DNA from: Streptomyces griseoincarnatus
Lineage (GTDB): Bacteria; Actinomycetota; Actinomycetes; Streptomycetales; Streptomycetaceae
Length of the DNA: 64,000 nucleotides
Assembly (NCBI GenBank): GCA_014649575.1
Contig: BMTH01000009.1
Coordinates: 248,001-312,000, forward strand
Reading direction: 5' to 3'
Positions 9,141 through 17,777 of this stretch are shown here, in pieces (position 1 is the first letter of the stretch; each line of letters begins with the position of its first letter). The notes below the pieces were generated by a model. The model did no database searches. It was given only the letters and a program-made list of their open reading frames with translations, and was not told where the DNA came from. Made by a program: the position numbers and the translations under genes.

Positions 9141-12098
9141 ATGGACGGTGTGCCGCGAGGACCCGCGCAGCGGGGTCCCGGCTCCTCCCCGGAGCCGGCG
9201 GCGCTGCGGTTCGGGGTGCTGGGTCCGGTGCGCGCCTGGCGTGACGACGTACCGGTCGCCACCGGCAGTCCGCAGCAACGCGCGCTGCTGGCAGCGCTGT
9301 TGCTGCGTGAGGGCCGCACCGCGACGGCCGCCGAGCTGATCGACGCCCTGTGGGGCGAGGAACCGCCCTCGCAGGCGCTGGCCGCGGTGCGCACGTACGC
9401 GTCCCGGCTGCGGAAGGTGCTGGACCCCGGCGTCCTGGTCAGCGAGTCCGGCGGCTACGCCGTGCGCGGGCTCGGCGAGGGCGCGCTGGACCTAGCGGCC
9501 GCGCAGGAGCTGGCGGCGGAGGCGGAGAAGGCCCGCGCCACCGGCGACCTGAGCCGCGCCCGCGACCTGCTCAACCAGGCGCTGGCGCTGTGGGACGGCG
9601 AGACGCTGGCCGGCGTGCCGGGACCGTACGCGGAGGCGCAGCGCGTCCGCCTGGAGGAGTGGCGGCTCCAACTCCTCGAGACACGGCTGGACATGGACCT
9701 GGAGCAGGGCTGCCACGCGGAGTCCGTCTCCGAGCTGACCGCGCTGACCGCGGCCCACCCGCTGCGGGAGCGGCTGCGCGAGCTGCTGATGCTGGCGCTG
9801 TACCGCAGCGGCCGCCAGGCGGAGGCGCTCGCGGTGTACGCCGACACCCGCCGGCTGCTCGCCGACGAGCTGGGCGTCGACCCGCGCCCGGACCTGAGCG
9901 AGCTGCAGCGGCGCATCCTGGAGGCCGACCCGGCCCTCGTCGAACCGCCCGCCCGACCGCCCACCGCGGAGCCCGCGCCCGTCCGCCCGGCGCAGCTTCC
10001 GGCGTCGGTACCGGACTTCACGGGCCGTGCGGCGTTCGTGCGGGAGCTGGGCGAGGTCCTCGCGTCGGCCACCGGCGATCAGGCGCGGGTGATGGCGGTG
10101 TCCGCCGTCGCCGGCATCGGCGGCGTCGGCAAGACCACCCTCGCCGTGCACGTGGCGCACACCGCCCGGGACGCGTTCCCCGACGGCCAGCTCTACGTGG
10201 ACCTCCAGGGCGCCGGCGCGCGCGCCGCGGAACCTGAGACGGTCCTCGGCTCCTTCCTGCGGGCGCTGGGCACGGCCGACTCGGCCATCCCGGACTCGCT
10301 GGAGGAGCGGGCGGCGCTGTACCGCTCGGTGCTGGACGGCCGCCGGGTGCTGGTGCTGCTGGACAACGCGCGCGACGCGGCCCAGGTACGGCCGCTGCTG
10401 CCGGGCACGGCGGGCTGCGCGGCGCTGGTGACGTCCCGGGTGCGGATGGCGGGCCTGGCCGGGGCGCACCTGGTCGACCTGGACGTGATGTCCCCGGAGG
10501 AGGCGCTGGCGCTCTTCACGAGGATCGTCGGCGAGGAGCGGGTGCGCTCCGAGCGGGAGGCCGCCCTGGACGTGGTGGCCGCCTGCGGCTTCCTGCCGCT
10601 GGCCATCCGGGTCGCCGCGTCGCGGCTGGCCGCCCGCCGCACCTGGACGGTGTCGTTCCTCGCGGCGAAGCTCGCCGACGAGCGCCGCCGTCTGGACGAA
10701 CTCCAGGCGGGCGACCTGGCGGTCGCTGCCACCTTCGAGCTGGGCTACGGCGCGCTGGACGCGGCGCAGGCCCGCGCGTTCCGGCTGCTGGGACTGGCCG
10801 ACGGGCCCGACATCTCACTGGCCGCCGCCTCCGCCCTGCTGGACCTGGAGGCGGAGGCGACGGAGGACCTGCTGGAGTCCCTCGTCGACACGTCCCTGCT
10901 GGAGTCGGCGGCCCCCGGCCGCTACCGCTTCCACGATCTCGTCCGGCTCTACGCGCGTGCGTGCGCCGAGCGGGACGAGCAGCCGCCCGCCGAGCGGGAG
11001 GCCGCCCGGTCGCGGCTGCTGGACCACTACCTCGCGACGGCGGTGCGGGTGTACGCCATCGAGCGGCCGGGCGACCGGACCGTGGCGCACCTGGAGAAGG
11101 GCCGTTCCGAGGGCGAGGAGTTCGGCGGCGCGGCGAAGGCGCTGGACTGGCTGCACAGCGAGGCCGGGCCGCTGCTGGCGTGCGTGCAGCAGTCGCTGGA
11201 CGCGGCCATGGTGCGCCGGGCCGTGGACCTGCTGGTCGCGGCCATCGACCTCGCCGAGTCCGGGGCGGACTCGCGCCAGTACCGCAAGACCGCGCGGGCC
11301 GCGTGCGAGGCGGCGGCCGCCCTCGGGGACGCCCGCGCCGAGGTGCGGGCCCGTGTCACCGTCGCCCAGGTGCTCAGCCAGGCGGGCCGGTTCGAGGCCG
11401 CCGAGGAGGAGACACGGCGGGCGGACGCGCTGCTGCGGGAGGCGGACGACCCGTGGGCGAACGGCACCGCCCCGAACCAGCTCGGCATCATCGCCCTGTG
11501 CACCGCCCGTTACGCGGACGCCGAGGGCTACTTCCTGCGCGCGATCGACGCCTTCCGCGCCGACGGCAACCGGCCCGGCGAGGCCAGCGCGGTCTGCAAC
11601 CTCTCCCGCACCCTCGCCTCCATGGGCCGCAGCGGCGAAGCCGTGGAGCTCGCCCGGCGGGGCGTGGAGATCTACGACGAGCTGGGGATGTCGATGCGGC
11701 TGGCGAACGCCCGGTACGCGTCCGGGATCGTGCTCAGCCAGGCGGGGCGTTCCTCGGAGGCGCTGGCCCAGCTCGACGAGGCGCTGTGCATCTTCGCGGA
11801 GAACCGTCAGTCGCTGTGGGAGGGCACGACCCACTACCGCATCGCCGAGGTGCACCTGCGGGCCGGACGCCCGGCGCGGGCCGCCCGGCACGCCGAACAG
11901 GCCCTGGCGATGGGCTGCATCGGCGGCGACTGGATGCGGGCCAACGCCCTCACCCTGCTCGGCCGGGCGCTGGACACCCTCGGCCAGGGCGACCGGGCGC
12001 GCGCCTGCTGGCGCGAGGCGCTGACCCTGTACGACGAGACGGGCTCCGCCGAGGCCGTCCAGGTACGCCGGCTGCTCGCCCCGCTGTCGGTGGCCTGA
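9141..12098 (+). CDS. afsR: AfsR, SARP-family global regulator of secondary metabolism
   Basis: 985 residues (S. coelicolor AfsR is about 993). Domain order: an OmpR/PhoB-type winged helix (about residues 27-100, LRFGVLGPVRAWRDDVPV onward), a bacterial transcriptional activator domain (about 105-260), an NB-ARC ATPase with Walker A GIGGVGKTT at about 324-332 and a VLVLLDNA Walker B near 402, then a TPR-rich C-terminus (about 680-985). It is followed by an afsS homologue and, after an islet, by afsK, the kinase known to phosphorylate AfsR. ATG 9141 is preceded by a G-rich weak ribosome site. The symbol rests on architecture plus the afsS/afsK neighbourhood. Confidence 0.95.
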   Translation: MDGVPRGPAQRGPGSSPEPAALRFGVLGPVRAWRDDVPVATGSPQQRALLAALLLREGRTATAAELIDALWGEEPPSQALAAVRTYASRLRKVLDPGVLVSESGGYAVRGLGEGALDLAAAQELAAEAEKARATGDLSRARDLLNQALALWDGETLAGVPGPYAEAQRVRLEEWRLQLLETRLDMDLEQGCHAESVSELTALTAAHPLRERLRELLMLALYRSGRQAEALAVYADTRRLLADELGVDPRPDLSELQRRILEADPALVEPPARPPTAEPAPVRPAQLPASVPDFTGRAAFVRELGEVLASATGDQARVMAVSAVAGIGGVGKTTLAVHVAHTARDAFPDGQLYVDLQGAGARAAEPETVLGSFLRALGTADSAIPDSLEERAALYRSVLDGRRVLVLLDNARDAAQVRPLLPGTAGCAALVTSRVRMAGLAGAHLVDLDVMSPEEALALFTRIVGEERVRSEREAALDVVAACGFLPLAIRVAASRLAARRTWTVSFLAAKLADERRRLDELQAGDLAVAATFELGYGALDAAQARAFRLLGLADGPDISLAAASALLDLEAEATEDLLESLVDTSLLESAAPGRYRFHDLVRLYARACAERDEQPPAEREAARSRLLDHYLATAVRVYAIERPGDRTVAHLEKGRSEGEEFGGAAKALDWLHSEAGPLLACVQQSLDAAMVRRAVDLLVAAIDLAESGADSRQYRKTARAACEAAAALGDARAEVRARVTVAQVLSQAGRFEAAEEETRRADALLREADDPWANGTAPNQLGIIALCTARYADAEGYFLRAIDAFRADGNRPGEASAVCNLSRTLASMGRSGEAVELARRGVEIYDELGMSMRLANARYASGIVLSQAGRSSEALAQLDEALCIFAENRQSLWEGTTHYRIAEVHLRAGRPARAARHAEQALAMGCIGGDWMRANALTLLGRALDTLGQGDRARACWREALTLYDETGSAEAVQVRRLLAPLSVA

Positions 12099-12116
12099 GG
12101 GCGGCCCCGCCGGAGG

Positions 12117-12134
12117 CGTTCATCGAACGTTTAT
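12117..12134 (+). promoter_or_regulatory. Probable AfsR-binding direct repeat in the afsS promoter
   Basis: CGTTCAT (12117-12123) and CGTTTAT (12128-12134) are heptamers matching at 6 of 7 bases, separated by 4 bp. This 11-bp period is the geometry SARP regulators bind. A CACTCT -10-like element lies about 10 bp further on. AfsR is known to bind over the -35 region of afsS, and this is the corresponding place. Confidence 0.7.
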
Positions 12135-12224
12135 GGCGGGCTGCCACTCTCATGGAACGGATGCGTCGCGTCGGGGGGCAGGCGGATCCGAGGGGCTCAT
12201 CTCTACTCTGAGACCCGCTGGAAC

Positions 12225-12263
12225 ACCCGTTCGGCGGCACTTCGGGGGAGTCGCCGAACGGGT
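12225..12263 (+). promoter_or_regulatory. Stem-loop in the afsS leader
   Basis: ACCCGTTCGGCG (12225-12236) pairs perfectly with CGCCGAACGGGT (12252-12263) across a 15-nt loop. It lies in the likely 5' untranslated region of afsS, 46 nt before the ATG. It could be an attenuator, a stability element or a DNA palindrome for a repressor; the sequence does not say which. Confidence 0.5.
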
Positions 12264-12309
12264 CGTTCAACCGCACGTCCCAGTCCACCTGTTGGGGGTT
12301 GTACACGTC

Positions 12310-12498
12310 ATGACCGAAGCCACGAACGAGCCGGAGTTCACCACGCAGGACCAGCACGCGCCGACGCCGCCGAGCAAGGACGACCCGGAGGTCACCACGC
12401 TCGACCAGCACGCGCCGGCCCCGCCGAGCATCGGCGAGGTCACCACGCTGGACCAGCACGCCCCGGCGCCGCCCGCCTTGGACCGGGACGGCCGCTGA
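12310..12498 (+). CDS. afsS: AfsS-like small activator of secondary metabolism
   Basis: 62 residues (S. coelicolor AfsS is about 63), lying between afsR and afsK as expected. It contains three copies of the diagnostic repeat: TTQDQHAPTPP, TTLDQHAPAPP and TTLDQHAPAPP. The repeats separate charged linkers and nothing else is folded-looking. AfsS is the small output protein of the AfsK-AfsR cascade; overexpression stimulates antibiotic synthesis through a still unclear mechanism. The repeat reads DQHAPxPP, whereas I recall DNHMPxPP in S. coelicolor. The longer frame from 12133 runs through the promoter and leader and is not real. Confidence 0.9.
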   Translation: MTEATNEPEFTTQDQHAPTPPSKDDPEVTTLDQHAPAPPSIGEVTTLDQHAPAPPALDRDGR

Positions 12499-12560
12499 GC
12501 CTTCTTCCCGCACGGGGACGGCCGCGGCGGCACGGAGGGGGAGCCACCGCGGCCGGGTCG

Positions 12561-12612
12561 TCGAGTGGGGCCGTTCCGGGTGTCGCAGGACACCGGGAAC
12601 GGCCCCACTCGA
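12561..12612. terminator. Long hairpin downstream of afsS
   Basis: Two 24-nt arms (12561-12584 and 12589-12612) pair with one mismatch around a GCAG loop. There is no U-tract, as is usual for Streptomyces terminators, and it would fold on either strand. The right arm ends on the first base of the ATG of the next ORF. A weaker stem (GGCCGCGGCGG with CCACCGCGGCC) lies just upstream, at about 12520-12555. Confidence 0.7.
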
Positions 12613-12851
12613 TGAAGGCGAACATCGACAACGCCGTAGCCGAGATCCGCACCGTGCTGGAACAAGTCCACGCACTCGTGCCGAACGCGACGACCTCTAT
12701 GGCGGGTTACCCCATGCTCTTCAGCCGTACTCAGGCCTGCTCCACCCTGGTCAGTGCCTCCCAGCGCGTCATCCTGAACGACGTGGCCGTGTACTTCGAG
12801 GGCAAGCAGCGTGAACTCGCGCTCTCGATGAGTGCCTCCCATGTCCGGTGA
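12612..12851 (+). CDS. Hypothetical small protein, start uncertain
   Basis: 79 residues if started at ATG 12612. That ATG has no ribosome site and sits on the foot of a 24-bp hairpin, so the true start may be internal (for example the ATG near 12699) or the gene may have lost its 5' end. The protein reads as a mostly helical product (DNAVAEIRTVLEQVHALV; TLVSASQRVILNDVAVYF) of WXG100-like size but without the WxG motif. It overlaps the following membrane-protein gene by 11 bp, suggesting a translationally coupled pair. Not recognised. Confidence 0.45.
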   Translation: MKANIDNAVAEIRTVLEQVHALVPNATTSMAGYPMLFSRTQACSTLVSASQRVILNDVAVYFEGKQRELALSMSASHVR

Positions 12852-13314
12852 CGGCACCGTGGCGCGGCAGAGCCGTGTCACGGTGCCGGCCCCAGGGTGT
12901 CTCGCCGCCCTCATGGTGCCCCTTGTCGCGGTCCTCATCGCGGCCTCGGTTCTCATGGTCATGCTCTACCGCCAGGAACGCGCGAACGAACGGAACAGGG
13001 CAGGAGCCTTGGACCGGACAGCAGCCCTGGCCCGCTCCTACGCGCGCGACGTGACGGCAGCCCCGAACGGCTTCCCCGGCCAAGAAACCGTTCGGGACAT
13101 CGCCGAGCGGCACGACGGCAGGCTTCTCTCGTACGCGCGGTCGGAGGACTCGCTGACCACCGTCGTCCGCTTCTATGGAGAGTACGAGGACACGAGCATG
13201 TTCGGCCTGTCGCACTCCCGGGCCTACCACTGCTACTCCATCGTGCTCCGGAAGGGAGCCGAGGGGATACCACGGGCGAGAACGTCTCCACTGGAAGGAT
13301 GCGACGCCATCTGA
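12841..13314 (+). CDS. Hypothetical single-pass membrane protein
   Basis: 157 residues from ATG 12841 (a GTG at 12832 would add three). One transmembrane helix at about residues 20-42 (LAALMVPLVAVLIAASVLMV) is followed by a charged juxtamembrane helix (RQERANERNRAG) and an outside domain with two cysteines (YHCYSIV and EGCDAI near the end), which could form a disulfide. It overlaps the 12612 ORF and probably depends on it for translation. Neighbours are accessory and partly decayed. No function can be assigned. Confidence 0.6.
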   Translation: MSGDGTVARQSRVTVPAPGCLAALMVPLVAVLIAASVLMVMLYRQERANERNRAGALDRTAALARSYARDVTAAPNGFPGQETVRDIAERHDGRLLSYARSEDSLTTVVRFYGEYEDTSMFGLSHSRAYHCYSIVLRKGAEGIPRARTSPLEGCDAI

Positions 13315-13540
13315 TCCGAGCACTGCGCAGCAGACCGGATTGCCCATGGTCGAGGGCGCTCCATGGCGTTCCCCCGGGCGGGGACCGGCACACCACGTGT
13401 GGTCAGCTGCCTCGGTGCTTGGACCGGCCGTGCCTGTTCACAGGCACGGTGCAACTCCGGTCGGCTTCGCTCATTTCCGCCGTGACGTCAGCACAAGGAC
13501 GACGCGTGCCGGATGCCAATGCCTCGGTCACCCGGCGGCG

Positions 13541-14077
13541 TCAGGGGGCAGTGCCGTCGACCAGCTCGGCCAGTTCGTCGGCCGACTCGGAGGTCAGACG
13601 GTAGAACCCCTGGAGGCCGACCGAGCGCTGAAGGCGGCCATCCACCACGTACTTCAGACCGCGGGTCTGACCTCGGCGGTTGCGCCAGACAAGGCTGGCC
13701 AACAGGTCACCGGGGACGGCCACATCGAAACGTACGGGAGTCGCGTCCACGTGCACCGCCTCGGCGCCGCAGCCGTCGGCGCCGAGCATCGACCAGTCGC
13801 CGTGTCCGGGATACGCAGGGTCCTCCCATGCTGCGGGGGCGATGCCGCAGCAGTCGCGCCGCTCCACGTCGACTACTCGCATCCGGCTCACCACGAACAC
13901 CTCACGCCGGTTGACGTGCAGCGCGTACACCTCGTCTCCAGCGCGGGCACCCGACCACGCGGGCAGAGAGGAGTGAACGCCGCTGAAGGCGACCGGTGGT
14001 CGCTCCCCCACACGGCCCGCCTTGCGCAGCGCACGGCACGTGTCATGAGTCCACAGGACGGTGAAGGCATCGGACAT
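13541..14077 (-). CDS. Hypothetical protein, possible EVE/ASCH-like small-ligand domain
   Basis: 178 residues, composition of a normal soluble protein (AWSGARAGDEVYALHVNRRE, then VFVVSRMRVVDVERRDCC). A helical start with basic residues is followed by alternating strands. The Gly-Asp-Glu-Val-Tyr-Ala-Leu run resembles the opening of EVE/ASCH beta-barrels, but this is only a visual impression. It points opposite to its neighbours inside the islet between afsS and the secreted-protein gene. Bases 13315-13540, before it, show no gene. Confidence 0.6.
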   Translation of the reverse strand: MSDAFTVLWTHDTCRALRKAGRVGERPPVAFSGVHSSLPAWSGARAGDEVYALHVNRREVFVVSRMRVVDVERRDCCGIAPAAWEDPAYPGHGDWSMLGADGCGAEAVHVDATPVRFDVAVPGDLLASLVWRNRRGQTRGLKYVVDGRLQRSVGLQGFYRLTSESADELAELVDGTAP

Positions 14078-14108
14078 GCCGTGATCCTATGAACGGGCAC
14101 TGACATCC

Positions 14109-14447
14109 TTGGCCCTTGCGCACGGTGCGGCCGGACCCGCTCACTCCGCTCGCCCTGACCCGCCGCGCCGGCCATACCGTGGTCGGGCAGGGCGACGGCG
14201 CTGCTCCCGCCTGGCCTGCCTGACCATCACCCGCGAGAGCGCCGAGGTCGAGCGCCCGTTCCGGCTCGGCGCAGCCGCCTACGGTCCGCAGGCCGAGGAA
14301 CTCGCACGGGACCTCGTCGCGCACATCGACGCCTGGGGCTCCGACCGTCTGGCCGTGCCGCGGATGACGGTCACACCCGCCGGCTATGCCTCCACGGCAG
14401 GCCACGTGATCACCAAGCCCGGGAGTCGCATCACTCTCACGTACTGA
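14109..14447 (+). pseudogene. Remnant of a PCMT-like (isoaspartyl) methyltransferase C-terminus
   Basis: The frame from about 14202 to the stop at 14447 reads SRLACLTITRESAEVERPFR, GPQAEELARDLVAHIDAWGS and GHVITKPGSRITLTY. This matches the C-terminal accessory domain of the long PCMT-type methyltransferases common in Streptomyces (GPxAxxLAxxLxxxIxAWxxD ... GxVIxKxxxRIxxxx). The catalytic methyltransferase domain (about 250-300 residues) is missing, and the bases upstream do not encode it. It therefore appears to be a 5'-truncated gene fragment left in the islet. Confidence 0.6.
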
Positions 14448-14505
14448 GCCAGGCAGCTCGCCAGGCATCCTCATCCGGACCCGACGCTGACCGAAGTGGC
14501 AGAAC

Positions 14506-15009
14506 CTAGGCGTAGGAGAGGTCGCACTCCTCGATCAGCGGCACGCTCTCCGCGTCGTTCACCGAGATCCTCACCGGCGTGGTCCCGCCCGCCGGGACGG
14601 AGACCTCCTCGGTGCCGCGGGCCAGTTCCTCGCCGGCCGCGTCCCTGAAGACCACCGTCACCGAGAAGGTGCCGTCCACCGTGTCGGTGTTGGTGACCTC
14701 GACGGTGGCGTACGGCGTCTCCTCGGACGCGCAGTCGACCAGCGTCACCGTGGCCGCGTCCGGGGACATCGACGCCTCCGAGCCGCCGGAGCCGCCGCTG
14801 CTGCCGTAGTCGTCGTCGTAGTCGTCATCGTCGTAGTCGCGGTGCGAGCCGCCGCTCGACGAGTCGTGGTTCTGGCCGGAGCTGCTGCACCCGCCGCCCC
14901 CGCCGTCGCCGCTGCCCCCGTGTCCGCGGCCGGTGGAGAAGCCGGTGAGCGCGAGGACGACGAGCGTCGAGACGGCGGTGAGTTTGAGAGTCTTCCCCCG
15001 AGAAGTCAT
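14506..15009 (-). CDS. Secreted protein with Gly/Ser/Asp-rich linker
   Basis: 167 residues. A signal peptide (about residues 8-28, LKLTAVSTLVVLALTGFSTG) is followed by a low-complexity Gly/Ser/Asp segment (about residues 29-78, including a DYDDDDYDDDYG run). The folded domain looks immunoglobulin-like (TPYATVEVTNTDTVDGTFSV, then VSVPAGGTTPVRI), as in DUF4352/FxLYD-type proteins, with one cysteine at each end of the domain. From memory it corresponds to the gene between afsS and afsK in S. coelicolor (SCO4424). The acidic run could bind cations. Confidence 0.75.
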   Translation of the reverse strand: MTSRGKTLKLTAVSTLVVLALTGFSTGRGHGGSGDGGGGGCSSSGQNHDSSSGGSHRDYDDDDYDDDYGSSGGSGGSEASMSPDAATVTLVDCASEETPYATVEVTNTDTVDGTFSVTVVFRDAAGEELARGTEEVSVPAGGTTPVRISVNDAESVPLIEECDLSYA

Positions 15010-15194
15010 GGCCTTCAGGCTAGCGATCTTTGTGTCACGGCCATGTCACTGCCTGGCGACCGTCCCGTACGCGGCGTAGCGTCGGCCCCGAGGGCGGCGG
15101 ACACCGCCGCCCCGCAGCGGCGGCCGCCGTCCGGGCCCCTTCCGTGCAGCCGGCACGACGGCCGTCCCGCAGGGACGCCGGGGACGCGCGCGTC

Positions 15195-17552
15195 TCACGC
15201 CGTCCGTGCCGTGCCCGTGCCCTTCTCCGCGTCCAGCGCGTACACACAGCGGTCCTTGCTGCACGCGTACACCACGCCGTCCCGCACCACCGGGGAGCCG
15301 GTGATCTCGCCGCCGGTCGCGAGCTTCCAGCGCAGCCGGCCGTCGTCGGCCTTCAGCGTGTACAGCAGGTGGTCGCTGGAGCCGAAGTGGATCCGGCCCT
15401 CGGCGACCGCGGGCGCGCCCACGATCTCGCCGCCGGACTGGAAGCGCCACTTGGGCGTGCCGGTGACCGCGTCCAGCGTGTAGAGGCCCTTGCCGCTGCC
15501 CACGTGGACATGGCCCGCGGCGACCAGCACCGGCTCGGCCGAGGAGCGGGCCTCGGTGGCGATGCGCCAGCGGTCGCGGCCGTCGGTGGCGTCCAGGGCG
15601 TACACCGTGCCGAGGTAGTCGGCGAGGTACACCCCGCCGCCGGTGACCGCGGGGCCGGGCACGAAGGCGGGCGGGCACAGGAAGACGGCCGGGGCCTCGA
15701 AGTGCCAGCGGACGTGTCCGGAGGCGGCCTCCAGGGCGAGCACCCGGGTGCCTGCGCAGACATAGACGTAGCCGTCGGGCGCGGCGGTGAGGCGGACCGG
15801 GACGCCGCCGCAGGAGGCCGCGTCGCCGATCGGGTACGACCAGCGCTCCTCGCCGGTGCGGGCGTCCAGGGCGCGCAGCCGCGCGTCCTGCCAGACGTAG
15901 GCGGTGCCGTCGAAGAGGGCGGGCCCGGCCTCCGGGGACTCGAAGTCGGTCTGGCAGCCGGTGATCTCCCACAGCTTCTGCCCGGTGGACGCCTCCCAGC
16001 CCTGGACGCCGCCGCCGCGGGTGCCGGTGAGGACGGTGCCACGGTCGGCCTTGAGGGAGTACACCCAGGCGTCCGTGTTCAGCCGCCACAGGTCGCCGCC
16101 CTCGCGGGCGTCGAGCGCGTAGAGGGTGGGCCCGTCGGAGGCGTGGATGCGGCCGTCGGCGACCGCCATCGACCAGGCGACGTCCCGCGTCTTGAAGCGG
16201 CGCCGGCCGGTGGCCACGTCCAGGGCGTGCACCTCGAACGAGGTGACGTACACCAGGTCGCCGGCCACGGCGGGCGTGCCCCACACGTCGTTGGACATGC
16301 GGAACCGCCAGGGGCGCCAGCCACCGGGCTGCTCCGGCTGCGCGGCGGGCGCCGGGGGCACGGGCGGGGCGGCGGGCTCGGCGCCGTTCACGCCGGGGCG
16401 GGGCTTGGTCCAGGTCGCGGCCAGGGCGGCGGCGGGCGGGGGCGCCTGCACGGCGGCCGCGCGCGTGTCGGCGACGCGCGGGCCGGGACCGATGGGCACC
16501 GCGGCGCCCGCCAGCCGGACGGGGCCGGTGCCGGACGCGCCCACGGGGGCCGGCCGGGACGGGGGCGGCGGGACGACCGGGTCGTGCGGGGGCGGAGGCG
16601 GGACGTGGGGACGCGCGCCTCCCCCACTGCGGCCGCTGTTCTGCGGCGGTCTGGCGGGGCGGCCGCCGCGGCGGGTCTCGATCAGGGCGACCGCCCGCTC
16701 GGGCAGCCACGCGGACGCCGTGCCGCTGTCGTCGGAGCCGGAGCCGAACAGGTGCGGGGCGAGCTGCGCCTGGAGGTCGGCGGGGTTGGGCCGGGCCGTG
16801 GGGTCCATCTGCATGCACGACTCGATGAGCGGCCGCAGCTCGTCCGGCAGGCCCTCGAGGTCCGGGCCCTCGCGCAGCAGCATGAAGACCGTCTCGACGG
16901 GGTTGGCGCCGTGGAACGGGGGGTGGCCGGTGGCGGCGAAGACCAGCATGGAGCCGAGGGAGAACACGTCGCTCGCGCCGGTGACGCTGCGGGAGTCCTT
17001 GGCCTGCTCCGGGGACATGTAGGCGGGGGTGCCGACGGCGACGTTGGTCATCGTCAGCCGGGTGTTGGACACCCCGGAGGCGATGCCGAAGTCGATCACC
17101 CGGGGGCCGTCCTCGACGACCAGCACGTTGGACGGCTTGAGGTCGCGGTGGACCAGGCCCGCACCGTGGATCGACTGGAGCGCCTCGGCGACGCCGGCGG
17201 CGAGCCAGCGCACGGCCTGCGCGGGCAGCGGCCCGCACTCGTTCACTATCTCCTCGAGCGAGGGGGCGGGGACGTAGGCGGTGGCCAGCCACGGCACGGC
17301 GGCGCGCGGGTCGGCGTCCACGACGGCCGCCGTGTAGAAACCGGAGACCGCGCGAGCCGCCTCCACCTCGCGCGTGAAGCGCACCCGGAACAGCTGGTCC
17401 TCGGCCAGCTCGGTCCGGACCGTCTTGATCGCCACCCGCCGGCCGGACGCCGAGCGCGCGAGATAGACCAGCCCCATGCCGCCGGCTCCCAGCCGTCCCA
17501 GCACCTCGAACGGCCCGATACGCCGCGGATCGTGCTGCGTCAGCTGATCCAC
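15195..17552 (-). CDS. afsK: AfsK, serine/threonine protein kinase with PQQ-type beta-propeller
   Basis: 785 residues (S. coelicolor AfsK is about 799). The N-terminal kinase domain has a P-loop (GRLGAGGMG, about residues 20-28), Lys44 (VAIK), HRDLKPSN with catalytic Asp138, DFG at 155-157 and a GTPAYMSPE activation segment. A Pro-rich linker (about 320-430) leads to a C-terminal PQQ/WD-like propeller built of repeated GxVYxxxxDGxLxALDAxTG units. Two tandem GTG codons lie after GGGAGG; the second (17552) matches the MVDQLTQ start I recall. AfsK autophosphorylates and phosphorylates AfsR. It is transcribed toward afsR/afsS but on the opposite strand. Confidence 0.97.
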   Translation of the reverse strand: MDQLTQHDPRRIGPFEVLGRLGAGGMGLVYLARSASGRRVAIKTVRTELAEDQLFRVRFTREVEAARAVSGFYTAAVVDADPRAAVPWLATAYVPAPSLEEIVNECGPLPAQAVRWLAAGVAEALQSIHGAGLVHRDLKPSNVLVVEDGPRVIDFGIASGVSNTRLTMTNVAVGTPAYMSPEQAKDSRSVTGASDVFSLGSMLVFAATGHPPFHGANPVETVFMLLREGPDLEGLPDELRPLIESCMQMDPTARPNPADLQAQLAPHLFGSGSDDSGTASAWLPERAVALIETRRGGRPARPPQNSGRSGGGARPHVPPPPPHDPVVPPPPSRPAPVGASGTGPVRLAGAAVPIGPGPRVADTRAAAVQAPPPAAALAATWTKPRPGVNGAEPAAPPVPPAPAAQPEQPGGWRPWRFRMSNDVWGTPAVAGDLVYVTSFEVHALDVATGRRRFKTRDVAWSMAVADGRIHASDGPTLYALDAREGGDLWRLNTDAWVYSLKADRGTVLTGTRGGGVQGWEASTGQKLWEITGCQTDFESPEAGPALFDGTAYVWQDARLRALDARTGEERWSYPIGDAASCGGVPVRLTAAPDGYVYVCAGTRVLALEAASGHVRWHFEAPAVFLCPPAFVPGPAVTGGGVYLADYLGTVYALDATDGRDRWRIATEARSSAEPVLVAAGHVHVGSGKGLYTLDAVTGTPKWRFQSGGEIVGAPAVAEGRIHFGSSDHLLYTLKADDGRLRWKLATGGEITGSPVVRDGVVYACSKDRCVYALDAEKGTGTARTA

Positions 17553-17777
17553 CACTTGCCTGCCACCTCCCCGTACGCGTCGCGCCACCACCTGTGCGCG
17601 ACCGTAGTGCAGCGTCTCACCACCGCACCGCCGTGGCGGCACGCACCCCGATTCTTCCTGTCCGGGCCCCCTGGTGCGAACCGGCCGACAAATCGGGTGT
17701 TCAGGTGTACATATGACTCGAATGGACGGTCGGACGGCGCACAGGAGACGGACCGCGGCGGCGCACCGAGCGTACGG

